Shown in pieces: positions 25,484 through 33,849 of a DNA stretch of 64,000 bases. Position numbers and translations under genes: made by a program. Source of the DNA: Chloroflexota bacterium (GTDB lineage Bacteria > Chloroflexota > Anaerolineae > UBA1429). The DNA lies in NCBI GenBank assembly GCA_012719135.1, contig JAAYAW010000077.1, positions 109,208 through 173,207 of the forward strand, written 5' to 3'. The notes beneath the pieces are model-generated. The model did not search any database and had not been told where the DNA came from. It was given only the letters and a program-made list of their open reading frames with translations. Every line of letters starts with the position of its first letter. The first letter of the stretch is position 1.

Positions 25484-25974
25484 GTTCGTACGCTAGGGCT
25501 CCTCGTGCGTTCTCCAGCCCACGCACTCGACCTCGGCACCATGCGCGACGTGCGGGCCGGCAGCCGTCACGCCTCGGAACGCGTGCTCGCTTGAGAGCAA
25601 CAGGCCGATAGCGATCCGTGCGCCCTGCCGCAACCACCCACCGGCCTGGCGCATATCTTCGATGGGCTGGCGTAGGATCTTTGCGATCAGGCGCTCTGCG
25701 AACGCCGGTTCGTGACGGCCACGCCGGTGGGTATTGAGGACGAGATCTATGTGCGAGGCATCCAGACCTGAGGATTGCGGCCAAGGCCCGGTACTCTGCA
25801 GAGCAGACAGCCATTCTGCTCGGCCGGAACGTGGTGCTGAGGGATCCCGCTTGCCACGATCGCCTGCACTCCCGCGCTACGGCCGCGCCGGACCGCTGCG
25901 CACCAGGGCGCCTGCAGTGATCCGGTTCGGAAGAGTCGTAGTCACGAGTGTATTGCGCGGGAGGCGGCCTCAAG
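25484..25974. other. ~500 bp without an intact gene; possible decayed ORFs
   Basis: No ORF with a sensible start and ribosome site. On the minus strand a frame is open from about 25884 to a stop at 25494-25496 and reads protein-like (for example AFAERLIAKILRQPIEDM, RIAIGLLLSSEHAFRGVTAA) but has no start codon except one internal Met. On the plus strand short pieces (FVTATPVGIEDEIYVRGIQ; AAKARYSAEQTAILLGRNVV) occur in shifted frames. I do not recognise a family. It may be a degraded gene or GC-driven chance. Confidence 0.35.
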
Positions 25975-26008
25975 GAGGTGCGGCTCGCCTACAGGCGAGC
26001 CGCACCTC
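25975..26008 (-). terminator. terminator of the BNR-repeat gene
   Basis: Inverted repeat of 16 bp (25975-25990 / 25993-26008) with a 2-base centre, directly after the minus-strand stop at 26022. Confidence 0.72.
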
Positions 26009-26021
26009 TGTTCTTCCGCAC

Positions 26022-27923
26022 CTAGGCGATATCACGGGTATAGAGCATGCCCCCGAGACTAAGAGCGTAGAGCCTGCGGGACTCGCCCTCGGCAACGAGC
26101 GTCATAGCGACAAAACTCAGGCCTTCGACACCCTCTGAGAAGGGCTGCCAGGTACGCCCGCCATCGGCCGAGTGGTAGATTCCATTCCCGGTGGCGGCAT
26201 AAAGCGCGCCTCCGCTATCGATTTCGCCGATCGCGACCACACTCAAGACGTTCGCGCCCGCAGGGTCCACTGCGGTGCTGATCCACACATCCTTCGCCTT
26301 GCGCAGCGGCCTGAGGCAGAAGGGACCCGTCGCGATCACGGCCTGGTCAGCGACCCTTTCCGTGATACCTGCGGGCATCGTGATGTCCATCCAGCGCGAC
26401 TCGGTCTCCTGGGTGGTCACCTGGTGCCACGTCTTGCCTTCATTTCGAGAGCGCCAAAGCACCACGCGTCCCTTGGTTCGCCGGGTCGCCTCGATGGCGG
26501 TGCCAACGTACAGGGTGTGATCCTCTGAAAAGCTCGGTGAAGCCACTATGGTCAGAACCCGCTGCGTACGACTTGGGCCGCTGTCGGATTGCGTCCAAGT
26601 CTTTCCCCCATCCTTGCTCACAAGATACTTGCCATCAGAGGTGCCGGCCCAGCCCAGCCCTCTCTCTGGCAGAACCAACAGGGCACTCACCTCCGGCTGG
26701 TCAGCGCGGACCCGCCAGGAACGACGAGAGCTGGCGATCTGGAGAATCCCCGCTTCATGGCTGGCGACAAAGAGTGTCTCCCCGGCACCAACCTGCATCG
26801 TGGCAATCGGCAGGTATTCGTCCAACCCCTCCATCTCAGCCCAGGTCTGCCCGTTATCACTGGAGACAAAGATTCCTTCCTGAGGCCCCATGGCATACAG
26901 CGTGCCCTCGGACGCGGCCAGGCGAGCGAACCCGCGCGCCACCAAGCTGCCTGTCGCGCTCCAGCTTTCGCCCGCATCGGTGGATTTCCACACGCCCGCG
27001 TTGTGCAGTCCGGCCAGCACCACGTGCTCATCGCCGGAAACGGAGAGAATCGAGCCTGGCAGTTGAGCGGTCCTCGCCCAGCTTCCGCCTCTATCCAGCG
27101 ATAGATACATGTCGCTGCCCACACCGGCCAGCATCCGGCCGCTCTCACCAAAATCCGGGGAAAGCCAGAGGCAGTAGACGGGCCCCTCGCCGATCTGCTC
27201 CTGCAACAATGACCACCGGCGCCCACCATCCCGCGAGATGTGCAGGGCACCGCCCTCTGTGCCCGCATACACTGTGCTATCATTAGCAAAGTCGGGGCTA
27301 GCCGCCAGGGCGTCGACTACGTCGTCCTCATCCGCCAGGCCCGTTGCCCGCCAGGCCCGCGCCCCGTTCCGGGATATGTAAACCCCCTCCTGTGTAGAGG
27401 CCCACATGGTCTCGTACTGCGTCCAGTCCGGCGAGACGGCGATGGCAAAGACCTGCATGCTGTTGAGACCAAAGCTGGCATCCTCCCAGGTCTTACCGTT
27501 GTCTCTGGTGGCCATCAACGCTCCACCATCCAGCGTGACAAAGGCGACCCCATCGGTGAGCGAGTTCGGCGAGGTCGCCATGCCCGTCACGGAGCCGTCC
27601 ACGTCCCAGCTTGGCTTGCCCCGCTGCCAGCTCTTGCCATAGTCCAGGGAGACGTACAAGTCGGCATTGAGCGAGCCCGCGTACAGGGCGCCGTTTCTGG
27701 CAACTGTCAGGCCGCTGATGAGCGGCGAGGTGAGGCCGTTCAGATTCTGAACCCAGGTCGTCCCCCCATCCATCGACGAGTAGATGCCAGCGCCCGTAGC
27801 AGCCCAGTAACCGGGCACATCCTCCCGGAGGGAGATCCCCACAGCGAACACAGTCCCTCCGTCCACGATCGGGCCAACCGGCTGCCAGCAATTCGCGGAG
27901 CAGGCCTTTTCGGTAGAGCTCAT
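26022..27923 (-). CDS. BNR/Asp-box repeat protein (sialidase-like or YCF48-like beta-propeller)
   Basis: 633 residues made of at least eight repeats with the Asp-box pattern S-x-D-x-G-x-x-W: SSMDGGTTW, VSLDYGKSW, ATRDNGKTW, HISRDGGRRW, STDAGESW, SSDNGQTW, VSKDGGKTW, SRNEGKTW and HSADGGRTW. Repeats are separated by strands such as LYAGSLNADLYV, giving one or two beta-propellers of the VPS10/YCF48/sialidase fold. No sialidase active-site arginine triad can be assigned, so catalysis is not claimed. No signal peptide. ATG 27923 overlaps the chaperonin-like stop by 4 nt, so both are made together. Confidence 0.82.
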   Translation of the reverse strand: MSSTEKACSANCWQPVGPIVDGGTVFAVGISLREDVPGYWAATGAGIYSSMDGGTTWVQNLNGLTSPLISGLTVARNGALYAGSLNADLYVSLDYGKSWQRGKPSWDVDGSVTGMATSPNSLTDGVAFVTLDGGALMATRDNGKTWEDASFGLNSMQVFAIAVSPDWTQYETMWASTQEGVYISRNGARAWRATGLADEDDVVDALAASPDFANDSTVYAGTEGGALHISRDGGRRWSLLQEQIGEGPVYCLWLSPDFGESGRMLAGVGSDMYLSLDRGGSWARTAQLPGSILSVSGDEHVVLAGLHNAGVWKSTDAGESWSATGSLVARGFARLAASEGTLYAMGPQEGIFVSSDNGQTWAEMEGLDEYLPIATMQVGAGETLFVASHEAGILQIASSRRSWRVRADQPEVSALLVLPERGLGWAGTSDGKYLVSKDGGKTWTQSDSGPSRTQRVLTIVASPSFSEDHTLYVGTAIEATRRTKGRVVLWRSRNEGKTWHQVTTQETESRWMDITMPAGITERVADQAVIATGPFCLRPLRKAKDVWISTAVDPAGANVLSVVAIGEIDSGGALYAATGNGIYHSADGGRTWQPFSEGVEGLSFVAMTLVAEGESRRLYALSLGGMLYTRDIA

Positions 27924-29521
27924 GGATTCACACTCTCCTTGGGTTTTCGATGGATCACAAGTGCCTCCGTTGACAGTAACATGAGTGCACCGCTAACGCC
28001 ATGCTCGAGCGCACGGCGAGCAACAACGGCCGGGTCTGCAATGCCTGCTTCGAGCATCGAGACGATCCGCTTGCTTACGGCGTCCAGTCCATAGCCCGCT
28101 CCCTGCTGCATCGCCCGGCTGATCGCCAGCGGCGGATGGTATCCGGCATTGGCGGCAATCCGGCGCATGGGCTCCTCCAGACTGCGCGCCAGTAGCGCCG
28201 TCCCGATTGCCTCGTCTCCCTGCGTGGCTATCGCCTCGACAGCAGGTATGCATCCGAGATAGGCGGCTCCGCCGCCCGGCACGATCCCGCTCTCCAGGCC
28301 GGCCTCTACGGCCTTGATCGCCTGCCGCGACGTCTCGATGCGTTCCGATCGCTCCGTATCCGTCAGGGCTCCGATACGCAGTTCGGCCACTCCCCGGGAG
28401 AGTTGGGCCAACAGTTCGCGCAGCACATCCCGTTCCTCGGCCTCATCGGTGCTTTGGAGGCGCGTGCGCAACGCTTCCCTGCGGGCATCGATCTGATCCG
28501 AGCGACCGTGTCCACCCACGATCGTGAACTGCTCCCGATCGAGAACAACCTGATCAACCTGCCCATAGTCGCCAGCGGTAACGTGGTCCACCGAGAGACC
28601 AGGTTGCCCGTTCAGCGCAACGCCGCCGGTCAGCACAGCGATGTTCTCAATGGCTCCTCTACGAGCCTCGCCAGTCTGCGTAAGCGTGGCCATGGTAGAT
28701 AGGATACTGCCGCGCTCGTTGTTGCTGGCAAAGACGCCGACAGATCGGTCTGACGCTCTCTTGCAGATCAGAAACAGGCTCTTGCCGCCCAGCCGAGCTA
28801 CCTGATCCAGCAGAAAGGCGGCTTCCTCCGCAGTATCGATGACAATGTCAGCCGCAAGAACGCGCGCATCATAGAGGACCGCACACTGTTGAGCCTGATC
28901 CGTGAGTAGATAGGGGGAGACGTAATGGCCCTCGAAGCGAGCGCCTTCGCGATATTTGCGATCGTGGAAGGTCGCCACGTACGGAACGATGACGACCTGG
29001 GCATGGGGACCTAGTACATCAAAGATCTCGCCGATGAGCCGGCCGATCTCGCGGTCCCCGCAGGCGGCGGTCGCCACTTTGGCGATCTCCTCGTCCGATT
29101 CGAGAGGGATCGCCTGGGCATCGAGAGCCAGAAGAGCCGCCCGCAGCCCCTTCCGTATTCCGCGAAGGATCATCATCGGGTTGGCGCCTGCAGTGATCAC
29201 GCGAAATCCATCACGAGCCAGCGAGCAGGCGATCACCGCTGCCGTGGCACTGCCATCACCGGCGTCATGGCGCGCCTCCCAAACGAGGTGCCTCATGAGC
29301 ATGGCTCCGGCGTCTTCTCGAGGGGCAGCGATCTGGATCACGCGCCGTACAGCGGTAGCAGCGTCACGGATCGTCTCGATCTCACCCGTGCCGTCGCGCT
29401 CATTGGCAATCGTCCCTGTCGTTGGCCCCAGGGTGAGGCCAACCAGATGCCCCAGAGTCTCAAATCCTCGGAGCATGGCGCTACGGCAACTCTCACCAAG
29501 CAAGAGATCCGGCTTGGGCAC
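27920..29521 (-). CDS. divergent GroEL/Cpn60-like chaperonin paralogue
   Basis: 533 residues from GTG 29521, chosen because GAGGTG lies 6 nt upstream and the open frame beyond it runs into the promoter at 29575. GroEL landmarks remain: LTLGPTTGTIA (LGPKGRN in GroEL), AGDGSATAAV (GDGTTTA with its Asp), AGANPMMILRGIRKG, SGIVPGGGAAYL. By eye the ATP-hydrolysis Asp of GroEL (Asp398) aligns with Gln in SRQAIKAVEAG. The Gly/Met-rich C-terminal tail is absent, and no groES lies nearby. It is thus a specialised paralogue, possibly a slow or dead ATPase, paired with the downstream BNR protein by a 4-nt overlap. Confidence 0.85.
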   Translation of the reverse strand: MPKPDLLLGESCRSAMLRGFETLGHLVGLTLGPTTGTIANERDGTGEIETIRDAATAVRRVIQIAAPREDAGAMLMRHLVWEARHDAGDGSATAAVIACSLARDGFRVITAGANPMMILRGIRKGLRAALLALDAQAIPLESDEEIAKVATAACGDREIGRLIGEIFDVLGPHAQVVIVPYVATFHDRKYREGARFEGHYVSPYLLTDQAQQCAVLYDARVLAADIVIDTAEEAAFLLDQVARLGGKSLFLICKRASDRSVGVFASNNERGSILSTMATLTQTGEARRGAIENIAVLTGGVALNGQPGLSVDHVTAGDYGQVDQVVLDREQFTIVGGHGRSDQIDARREALRTRLQSTDEAEERDVLRELLAQLSRGVAELRIGALTDTERSERIETSRQAIKAVEAGLESGIVPGGGAAYLGCIPAVEAIATQGDEAIGTALLARSLEEPMRRIAANAGYHPPLAISRAMQQGAGYGLDAVSKRIVSMLEAGIADPAVVARRALEHGVSGALMLLSTEALVIHRKPKESVNP

Positions 29522-29574
29522 TGCAGGCACCTCATTGTCTGCATGGCAAGCGCATGCTTGCCGGGCGTGCGGGC

Positions 29575-29603
29575 AGTATAGCATCAATCAGATGCTGGCA
29601 CAA
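29575..29603 (-). promoter_or_regulatory. promoter of the chaperonin-like gene
   Basis: Minus strand TTGTGC (29598-29603), 17 bp, TATACT (29575-29580). Start point near 29567, giving a leader of about 46 nt to GTG 29521. No CIRCE-type repeat was seen. Confidence 0.5.
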
Positions 29604-29631
29604 TGTAGGCCATTATGCCTAGATAGGGGTT

Positions 29632-29660
29632 TTTACGCGTGGCCTCCAATGCGGTATAAT
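29632..29660 (+). promoter_or_regulatory. promoter of the selenoprotein gene
   Basis: TTTACG (29632-29637), 17 bp, exact TATAAT (29655-29660). Start point near 29667, leader of about 33 nt carrying a strong AGGAGG site. Confidence 0.6.
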
Positions 29661-29699
29661 CGGAGTACTGTGCCGTTGTCGATCACGAAGGAGGAAGAG

Positions 29700-29939
29700 A
29701 TGGCAGCAAAGGTGAGCATCCGCTACTGCACGTCTTGAGGGTACCTACCCAGAGCCGCCAGTTTGGCGCAACAACTGCTCGATCAGTACAAGACCCGGCT
29801 CGAAGAGGTCGCCTTGGTTCCCTCCATGGGAGGAGCCTTTGAGGTTACCGTAGATGGCGAATCCGTGTACTCCAAACTGGAGACCGGACGCTTTCCGAGC
29901 GAATCCGCGGTCATCGCGGACGTCGGGAAAAAGCTCTAG
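29700..29939 (+). CDS. SelW/Rdx-family selenoprotein with in-frame UGA (selenocysteine)
   Basis: A 79-residue frame from ATG 29700 (AGGAGG 5 nt upstream) to TAG 29937-29939, interrupted by one TGA at 29736-29738. Reading TGA as Sec (U) gives VSIRYCTSUGYLPRAA, the CxxU redox motif after the first beta strand that defines SelW/Rdx proteins (mammalian SelW: YCGAUGY). After it the family pattern continues in frame: LAQQLLDQYK helix, then GGAFEVTVDGESVYSKLETG and RFPS. Rdx proteins are small cytoplasmic thioredoxin-fold oxidoreductases. A bacterial-type SECIS hairpin follows the UGA. The gene has its own promoter and terminator. Conservation on both sides of TGA argues against a nonsense mutation. 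Confidence 0.88.
29736..29768 (+). promoter_or_regulatory. bacterial SECIS-like element for UGA recoding
   Basis: The UGA (29736-29738) is followed, 22 nt before the apical loop, by a hairpin CGCCA (29756-29760), loop GUU (29761-29763), UGGCG (29764-29768). Position within the reading frame, spacing of 16-37 nt and a G among the first loop bases fit the general bacterial SECIS model for SelB binding. The stem is short, so folding should be tested. Confidence 0.65.
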
Positions 29940-29959
29940 CGAGCGATCGGGATACTCAA

Positions 29960-29989
29960 GGGGGGAGCTCGCCGTAGTGAGCTCCCCCC
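29960..29989 (+). terminator. intrinsic terminator after the selenoprotein gene
   Basis: GGGGGGAGCTC (29960-29970), 8-nt loop, GAGCTCCCCCC (29979-29989), then CTTCTCTTGTC. It separates the selenoprotein gene from hom. Confidence 0.8.
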
Positions 29990-30050
29990 CTTCTCTTGTC
30001 AGGAAGCCCGCCGCACAGCCGGCGTGAGAACTCATTACCAGGAGAAAGCT

Positions 30051-31088
30051 ATGGTTCAGAATATTCAGATAGCCGTGATCGGTCTGGGCAATATCGGCCG
30101 CAACCTGCTGGAAGTGCTGTTGCACAGGCGCAAACCGATCGCGAAGCAGTACGGTCTCTGCCTGAGCGTCGTCGCTGCTGCGGACTCCTCGGGCGCGGCA
30201 TTGGATCCCGCTGGGCTCGATCTCGAGAGACTCGTGGAGATCAAACGCTCGCGGCAGGGAGCCGCATCCTATCCGGGGGCCGGTCGCCCTGGCGTATCTG
30301 CCCTGGAGATGATCAGGTCGACGGAATACGATGTACTCGTGGACGCCTCCCCGACCAACATGGTGGATGGCGAACCGGGCTTGGGAAGCGTCCGGCACGC
30401 TCTCGGCACCGGCCACCATGTGGTAATGGCTGACAAAGGGCCTCTGGTGTTAGCCTTTGCGGAGCTCGTCCGAACGGCAGAGCAGGCAGGTTCTCGTCTG
30501 CTGTACAGCGGGACTGTGGCCGGCGGACTTCCCACGGTCAACATTGGCGTGCGCGATCTGGCTGGGTCTGCAGTGACTCGCGTGGAGGGGATCTTTAACG
30601 GAACGACGAACTATATCCTCTCACGCATGGACAGCGAACAGATAGAGTACACGGAGGCGCTCGCCGGAGCCCAGGCCGCGGGCATCGCTGAGCCTGATCC
30701 CACCCTTGATGTCGATGGCTGGGACGCAGCCAACAAGCTGGTGATCATCGCGAATAGCGTGCTTCGTCGCCCGACTCAACTCGCCGACCTTCAGGTCGAG
30801 GGAATACGAAACGTGACGCTCCAGGATCTCCGTGAGGCCCGAGAGGCCGGCAAGGTCATCAAACCATTGGCCCTCGCTGAACGACAGGGGGATGATTACC
30901 GGCTCTATGTGGGACCGGTGACGCTGGATGCCGATCATCCGATGGCCAGAACGGGGCTCTGGGACATGGGCGTCGTCTACCACACGGACTATATGGGAGT
31001 CATCAGTGCGGTGATCGAGGAAAAAGGCCCCGTACCGACCTCGGCAGCCGTGCTCCGGGATATCGTGAACATCTACGCAGGATGCTAG
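30051..31088 (+). CDS. hom: homoserine dehydrogenase
   Basis: 345 residues from ATG 30051 (GGAGAAAG upstream; the frame to 30024 lacks a site). Rossmann motif IAVIGLGNIGRNLLEVLL; the NAD region SPTNMVDGEPG; VVMADKGPLV with the catalytic-region Lys; GIFNGTTNYILSRM and DPTLDVDGWDAANKLVI are homoserine dehydrogenase signatures. It reduces aspartate semialdehyde to homoserine for Thr/Met synthesis. The length is that of the short form without a C-terminal ACT domain, so allosteric threonine control through ACT is absent. Confidence 0.94.
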   Translation: MVQNIQIAVIGLGNIGRNLLEVLLHRRKPIAKQYGLCLSVVAAADSSGAALDPAGLDLERLVEIKRSRQGAASYPGAGRPGVSALEMIRSTEYDVLVDASPTNMVDGEPGLGSVRHALGTGHHVVMADKGPLVLAFAELVRTAEQAGSRLLYSGTVAGGLPTVNIGVRDLAGSAVTRVEGIFNGTTNYILSRMDSEQIEYTEALAGAQAAGIAEPDPTLDVDGWDAANKLVIIANSVLRRPTQLADLQVEGIRNVTLQDLREAREAGKVIKPLALAERQGDDYRLYVGPVTLDADHPMARTGLWDMGVVYHTDYMGVISAVIEEKGPVPTSAAVLRDIVNIYAGC

Positions 31089-31089
31089 G

Positions 31090-31269
31090 CTAGTCCCTTG
31101 GCCCCTGTCTGCTTCGGTCGGCAGGGGCATCAAAGAGCTTGATGGCGATATCCACCATGGCAGCCACGACAAGCCCCCACGAGGCCATGAGCACGGCAAT
31201 GAGGCCCACATAGAGCAAAGGGCTCTGTTCAGACGCATCAACCAGTAATCTCAGCAAAGATACGTACAT
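31090..31269 (-). CDS. small single-pass membrane protein of unknown function
   Basis: 59 residues from ATG 31269 with GGAG 6 nt upstream. One hydrophobic helix (LLYVGLIAVLMASWGLVVAAMVDIAI) in the middle and a charged C-terminus (ADRSRQGPRD). No family recognised. Its start codon overlaps the putative mutY TTG start on the other strand by one base. The 3' part contains a GCCCCTG/CAGGGGC hairpin (31101-31128) that could serve as terminator for hom. Confidence 0.6.
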   Translation of the reverse strand: MYVSLLRLLVDASEQSPLLYVGLIAVLMASWGLVVAAMVDIAIKLFDAPADRSRQGPRD

Positions 31270-32420
31270 TGAAAACTCCTGAGCACACGCAAGAGCCAGC
31301 GGATGGCTCACTCTGCGCACGCTGCGCAGACTTGGCGGATCCGCTGTCTCGATCGCTACTCCGATGGTATGCCGATCATCAGCGTACCCTTCCCTGGCGT
31401 ACGGCGAACTCCCCGTATGCCACCTGGATTTCCGAGATCATGCTCCAGCAGACCCAGGTGGACACGGTCATCCCATACTACGAGCGGTTTCTGGATCGCT
31501 ACCCGGACATCGAGACACTGGCCTCTGCCGAGCTCTCTCAGGTCCTCGCGAGCTGGCAGGGGTTGGGATACTACGCCAGAGCTCGTCACCTGCATGCCGC
31601 AGCCCGGGAGATGAGTCGCATACACCGGGGCGAAATTCCCCGCGATCGAGCCACTCTGCTCTCCCTCCCGGGGATTGGCACCTACACCGCTGCAGCGATC
31701 CTCAGCATCGCCTTCAATCAGGATTATGCTGCCGTAGACGGCAACGTCAAACGGATACTCACCAGAGTGCTGGACTATGCAGGCAGCATCGATCAAGGAG
31801 AGCACAAGCGCGCCCTGGAAGAGTGCGCTCAGCGCCTGTTACCCTCTGGCAGAGCCAGCGCCTTTAACCAGGCGCTGATGGATCTCGGGGCGACGGTCTG
31901 CCTTCCCCGCGGGCCAAGGTGCTCCCTGTGTCCTCTTGAGGATCTGTGCCTTGCCGCCGCCCGATCCAGCCAGGAGCTCCGCCCTGTTCGCAGTGCGCGC
32001 ACCCCATCGCCGTTTCACAGGCTTGTCGGAGCCATCGTTCTCCGTCAAGACGGTCATTGGCTCGCAGTCCGACGTCCGCCAACAGGGTTACTCGGCGGGC
32101 TGTGGGAATTCCCTATGACTACATGGACTGAGGAAGCAGGACGACCTGCCGACGTGCTCACTTGCTTGCTTGAGCACTCGCTGGGGTTGCGTGTGCTCGT
32201 CGCAAGCGAACCCTACCCCGTGCGTCACGCATACACACACATGCGGCTGGAGCTTACTTCGTTTGCGTGCGCTCCCCTCGGAGACCCGGCGATCCAGCCA
32301 GGTTCCCCCTGGGATGATCTCGCCTGGATCAACGAGGCCGACGCGACCGCTTTCGCGCTGACCGGCCTGACTGTCAAGGCCCTGCGGGCCGTCAGGGGCA
32401 AGCGCCCAAGCCTACTCTAG
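31269..32420 (+). CDS. mutY: A/G-specific adenine DNA glycosylase
   Basis: 383 residues. Catalytic Glu in ISEIMLQQTQV, helix-hairpin-helix LPGIGTYTAAAI, catalytic Asp in AVDGNVKRIL, and the 4Fe-4S ligands C-x6-C-x2-C-x5-C (CLPRGPRCSLCPLEDLC). A C-terminal NUDIX-like domain (about residues 240-375, VGAIVLRQDGHWLAVRRPP) recognises 8-oxoG. It removes A opposite 8-oxoguanine. TTG 31269 has no clear ribosome site; a start nearer 31329 (TTG before GCGGAT) is possible. The end overlaps the convergent aspA end by 9 nt. Confidence 0.94.
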   Translation: MKTPEHTQEPADGSLCARCADLADPLSRSLLRWYADHQRTLPWRTANSPYATWISEIMLQQTQVDTVIPYYERFLDRYPDIETLASAELSQVLASWQGLGYYARARHLHAAAREMSRIHRGEIPRDRATLLSLPGIGTYTAAAILSIAFNQDYAAVDGNVKRILTRVLDYAGSIDQGEHKRALEECAQRLLPSGRASAFNQALMDLGATVCLPRGPRCSLCPLEDLCLAAARSSQELRPVRSARTPSPFHRLVGAIVLRQDGHWLAVRRPPTGLLGGLWEFPMTTWTEEAGRPADVLTCLLEHSLGLRVLVASEPYPVRHAYTHMRLELTSFACAPLGDPAIQPGSPWDDLAWINEADATAFALTGLTVKALRAVRGKRPSLL

Positions 32421-33812
32421 ATTCTGGCCGGGTATTCCAGGCTCCGTCATGGCGTAAGCATCGAGAACACGATCGAGCTGCTCCGGAGACAGGTAGCCAT
32501 GCTCGAGAACGACTTGGCGCAACGGGACCTCCCGCGCCATCGCCTCTTGCGCCACCTGGGCTGCTGCCCGGTAACCGATGTATGCGTTCAACGCCGTCGC
32601 CAGCCCGATGCTCTTCTCTGCCAGATCCCGGCAACGTGTCTCGTTGGCGGAAATCCCGGCCACGCAACGCTCGGTAAACAGCCGGACGCCGTTGGCCAGG
32701 ATCGATATCGACTGCAGTAGATTGTACGCAATGATTGGCGTCATGACGTTGAGCTCAAGCTGGCCTGCCTGCGCAGCCGCCATGATCGTCAGATCATTCC
32801 CCATGACGTGAAAACACACCATGTTCAGCATCTCGGCCATGACGGGGTTCACCTTACCGGGCATAATGGAGGAGCCGGGTTGCACGGCCGGGAGCGTGAT
32901 CTCAGCGAAACCGGTCGTCGGTCCGGACGACAGCAGCCGCAGATCGTTGGCAATCCGCGTCAGCGTGACGGCAGCCGTGCGCAAGGCAGCAGACAGATCG
33001 GTCATGTCTGCTGCGCTCTGCATCGGCTCAAACAGGTCGCCTGCGCTCGTGAAAGGGATCCCCGTGACGGCGGCCAGCCTATGGACCATACGCCCATGGT
33101 ACTCGGGATGGCTGTTCAGGCCCGTCCCGGTGGCGGTTCCCCCGATACCCAATCGACACACCATCTCCAGAGCGCGACTGATTCTCTGGCGATCCAGCTC
33201 CACCGCGCGAGCATAGGCAGCGAACTCCTGCCCCAGTCGAACGGGCACCGCATCCTGCAGATGTGTGCGGCCGGGCTTGAGAACGCGGTCGAACTCCTCC
33301 GCTTTCCGGTTCAGTACTTCCACCAGCGCGCCCATCGCCGCGACCAAGTTGGGAGTCTCCGTCGCCGCTGCCACCCGCAAGACGGTGGGAATGACATCGT
33401 TTGTCGATTGCGCCATGTTGACATGGTCGTTCGGATGGACCGGCTTGTATACCCCTCTCGTTCCCCCCAAGGCCTCGTTCGCAAGGTTGGCAATGACTTC
33501 ATTCGCGTTCATGTTGTGCGACGTCCCGGCTCCCGCCTGGAACGGATCCACAACGAACTGGTCATGCCAGGAGCCTTCGGCGATCTGGACGGCCGCATCT
33601 ACGATGGCCTGGCCTGTTGTGCTATCCAGCATGCCAAGATCCACATTGACTTCAGCAGCAGCGCGCTTGACCAGGGCGGTGGCTACGAGGTACGCCGCTG
33701 ACTGCCTGAGCCCGCTCACAGGAAAGTTGTCCACCGCCCGTTGGGTCTGTGCCCCCCAGAGGGCCTCTTCGGGTACCTGAACGGGGCCAAGGGAATCCGA
33801 TTCTGTACGCAT
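32412..33812 (-). CDS. aspA: aspartate ammonia-lyase (class II fumarase/aspartase family)
   Basis: 466 residues from ATG 33812 with GGAGG 4 nt upstream (the frame to 33839 is non-coding lead). Motifs: DPFQAGAGTSHNMNANEV, NDHVNMAQSTNDVIPT, GRTHLQDAVPVRLGQEF, TGTGLNSHPEY and the superfamily signature GSSIMPGKVNP. The MAQSTNDV and WHDQF stretches read closer to aspartases (B. subtilis AnsB) than to fumarase C, but the two share most motifs. The enzyme reversibly deaminates aspartate to fumarate. It lies 37 nt after a YgjP-type protease gene on the same strand. Confidence 0.87.
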   Translation of the reverse strand: MRTESDSLGPVQVPEEALWGAQTQRAVDNFPVSGLRQSAAYLVATALVKRAAAEVNVDLGMLDSTTGQAIVDAAVQIAEGSWHDQFVVDPFQAGAGTSHNMNANEVIANLANEALGGTRGVYKPVHPNDHVNMAQSTNDVIPTVLRVAAATETPNLVAAMGALVEVLNRKAEEFDRVLKPGRTHLQDAVPVRLGQEFAAYARAVELDRQRISRALEMVCRLGIGGTATGTGLNSHPEYHGRMVHRLAAVTGIPFTSAGDLFEPMQSAADMTDLSAALRTAAVTLTRIANDLRLLSSGPTTGFAEITLPAVQPGSSIMPGKVNPVMAEMLNMVCFHVMGNDLTIMAAAQAGQLELNVMTPIIAYNLLQSISILANGVRLFTERCVAGISANETRCRDLAEKSIGLATALNAYIGYRAAAQVAQEAMAREVPLRQVVLEHGYLSPEQLDRVLDAYAMTEPGIPGQNLE

Positions 33813-33849
33813 CGCGCCTCCAAAGTAGACCCCTTCCAAAGGGGCAACC

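Noticed and set aside
25699..25770. TGA at the end of FVTATPVGIEDEIYVRGIQT as another selenocysteine codon
   Set aside because: No CxxU or other Sec context, no family match after the TGA and no SECIS-like hairpin.
24702..25973. 423-codon open frame on the minus strand
   Set aside because: Mostly an out-of-frame reading of the YhfC-like gene; Arg/Pro-rich, no domain.
29567..29700. CIRCE operator for the chaperonin-like gene
   Set aside because: No TTAGCACTC-N9-GAGTGCTAA type repeat is present.
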